Shown piece after piece: positions 63,123 through 64,000 of a DNA stretch of 64,000 bases. A program made the translations under genes and the position numbers. The notes beneath the pieces were generated by a model. The model did not search any database. It saw only the letters and a list, made by a program, of their open reading frames with translations, and was not told the origin of the DNA. Every line of letters starts with the position of its first letter. Within the stretch, counting starts at the first letter, position 1. The stretch is from positions 37,094 through 101,093 of the forward strand of contig MEOE01000019.1 of NCBI GenBank assembly GCA_001768565.1, written 5' to 3'. This stretch comes from Bacteroidetes bacterium GWF2_33_16 (GTDB lineage Bacteria > Bacteroidota > Bacteroidia > Bacteroidales > UBA12077).

Positions 63123-63692
63123 TTATTTTTTAATTTTACTAAGCGTAAATTGCGACATGCCTAAGTAGCTGGCAATCATGTTTTGGGGTACTTTTAGGGC
63201 AAGATCTCCAGACTCTTTTAAGAAATCGTCATAAATTTCTTTTGCATTTTTAGTTTGAAAATCATTTATTCTTTTTGAACTATCGAGATATTGCTTTTCT
63301 GAAATTTTTCGAACTAATCTTTCAAAAACGGGATATTTTTCTAAACAATTATCTATATCTTTCCTGTCAAAGCTGATGATTTTACTATTAGCAATAGCTT
63401 CAACACAATGTTCACTTGGTATTTTTTGCGCGAAAGATGTTTGTAATGTTACAATATTGTTGTGAGGAAGGAAATAAAAATATGAAGTAACTATTTCTCC
63501 TTTTTTGTCTTCTTTGCATGCTCTTAAAATGCCTTCTTTTAAAAAACCAACTTTTTCAGCAACTTCTCCAGCCCTAAAGAAAAAGTCTTTAGGTTTTAAT
63601 ATTACTGTTTTACCAAATTTTATAAAGAAATTCCACTCATCATGAGTAAAAGTCACGTATTTTTCTAATGCGTGTTTTAACCAATAGCTCAT
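63123..63692 (-). CDS. Crp/Fnr-family transcriptional regulator
   Basis: I place the start at the ATG at 63692 (189 residues). A longer frame reaching 63863 would run through the tRNA gene and is rejected. The N-terminal domain is cNMP-binding-like (KPKDFFFRAGEVAEKVGFLKEG), and a dimer helix leads to a C-terminal winged helix (KVPQNMIASYLGMSQFTLSKIKK). The binding-site signature is not canonical, so the effector may differ from cAMP. Such regulators are common in Bacteroidota with mostly unknown ligands. It lies 200 bases upstream of the surface-protein operon on the same strand, with its own terminator, so regulation of that operon is possible but not shown. Confidence 0.85.
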   Translation of the reverse strand: MSYWLKHALEKYVTFTHDEWNFFIKFGKTVILKPKDFFFRAGEVAEKVGFLKEGILRACKEDKKGEIVTSYFYFLPHNNIVTLQTSFAQKIPSEHCVEAIANSKIISFDRKDIDNCLEKYPVFERLVRKISEKQYLDSSKRINDFQTKNAKEIYDDFLKESGDLALKVPQNMIASYLGMSQFTLSKIKK

Positions 63693-63763
63693 ATTTACTA
63701 GATTTATATAATGGTTTAAGATAATAATAAAAATTAAATAATAAAAATTAAATAAAAAAAATA

Positions 63764-63801
63764 GAAGAAAAATACCAGAAGAAAAGCAATTAAGAAATAA
63801 T
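63764..63801 (+). repeat. Short copy of the 3' end of the DUF5723 gene
   Basis: A 22-base stretch at 63764-63785 is identical to 44132-44153. After a 5-base gap, 13 of the next 14 bases (63786-63799) match 44159-44172. The match covers the last codons of the DUF5723 gene and lies just beside the tRNA. It may be a remnant of a lost paralog. Confidence 0.5.
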
Positions 63802-63802
63802 T

Positions 63803-63878
63803 TGGTCGGTCTGGAGGGAATCGAACCCTCGACCCCATGATTAAGAGTCACGTGCTCTGCCAACTGAGCTACAGACCG
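63803..63878 (-). tRNA. tRNA-Lys (anticodon CTT)
   Basis: A 76-base tRNA with an encoded CCA end. The acceptor stem is CGGTCTG with CAGACCG. The anticodon arm is CGTGA-CTCTTAA-TCATG with anticodon CTT, and the T-arm is GAGGG-TTCGATT-CCCTC. All arms pair normally and the D-arm (AGCTCAGTTGG) is standard. It decodes AAG. Confidence 0.95.
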
Positions 63879-63921
63879 AAATAGATACTAAAAGTAGCTA
63901 AAAATGAACTAAAAACAAAAG

Positions 63922-63957
63922 AAACCGTCTCAAAAGATAATCTGAGACGGTTTTTTT
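63922..63957. terminator. Intrinsic terminator near the right end
   Basis: AAACCGTCTCA and TGAGACGGTTT form a perfect 11-bp stem with a 10-base loop and a T-run on the plus side. The reverse strand is also T-rich. It probably ends a leftward gene that lies beyond 64000, or one on the plus strand. Confidence 0.8.
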
Positions 63958-64000
63958 ATGTTGTTATTTTTAGCGTATTTATATTTTAGCTTATAGTCTT

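Noticed and set aside
63693..63863. An extended N-terminus of the Crp/Fnr-like gene on the reverse strand
   Set aside because: It overlaps the tRNA-Lys gene, and the added sequence is an AT-rich hydrophobic stretch without family similarity.
1..64000. Insertion sequences, integrases, rRNA operons or toxin-antitoxin genes
   Set aside because: None was seen; the HTH/membrane pair at 35712-36297 was considered as a toxin-antitoxin unit, but the membrane protein is a DUF2178-like family member with no toxin features.

Overview
The window is AT-rich chromosomal DNA of a Bacteroidota bacterium, probably an anaerobic or facultative member of the Bacteroidales/Marinilabiliales type. The order-level placement is inference. 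The phylum is supported by type IX secretion (T9SS) type A and type B sorting domains, a PorP/SprF protein, promoters of the Bacteroidetes form TAnnTTTG with an upstream TTTG, few Shine-Dalgarno sequences, a short (463 aa) arginine decarboxylase, and families largely confined to this phylum (DUF5723, TANFOR-like, HU/CCDC81-SPOR). There is no rRNA, CRISPR array, insertion sequence or prophage. The one tRNA is tRNA-Lys(CTT) near the right end.

Left part (1-16.1 kb): a cut-off YgjP-like metallopeptidase and a Cache-type hybrid kinase face a rightward run of an efflux adaptor, tsaB, a DUF3108 protein, efp and an RsbU-like phosphatase. A shared terminator separates these from a leftward polyamine operon (arginine decarboxylase, agmatinase, deoxyhypusine-synthase-like enzyme). 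Then come an HU-SPOR cell-envelope protein and a second large hybrid kinase.

Middle (16.5-30.4 kb): a PagL-like lipid A deacylase, a ferritin-VIT iron transporter and a dGTPase run rightward. Opposite lie a LytS/LytTR two-component system and a six-gene operon (LRR protein, small membrane protein, barrel protein, frameshifted alpha/beta hydrolase, flavodoxin-ferredoxin, DUF2141), then an outer-membrane barrel gene. Matching direct repeats with a 20-21 bp period sit exactly 35 bp upstream of the -7 elements of both the two-component operon and the barrel gene. I read these as the sites of the LytTR regulator.

30.6-35.7 kb holds a five-gene heterodisulfide-reductase-like redox operon: HdrC, HdrB, HdrA, a second HdrC-like ferredoxin, and a membrane cytochrome-b/HdrD fusion. 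It probably links the (mena)quinone pool to an unknown thiol/disulfide or low-potential carrier. Next are an HTH/membrane-protein pair with a palindrome over its promoter, two secreted metallopeptidases, and HIT and DsrE proteins.

Right part (42-63 kb): a lipoprotein/DUF5723 pair converges on a seven-gene, 18.7 kb leftward operon of surface proteins: a barrel protein, a 1612 aa TANFOR-like giant, a six-domain FN3 protein, a tail-collar-like protein, two giant PKD proteins (type A and type B T9SS sorting) and a PorP/SprF barrel fused to a coiled coil and SPOR-like domain. This is the best candidate for an undescribed system: a self-contained surface structure with its own SprF-type export partner. 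A Crp/Fnr-family regulator and the tRNA close the window.
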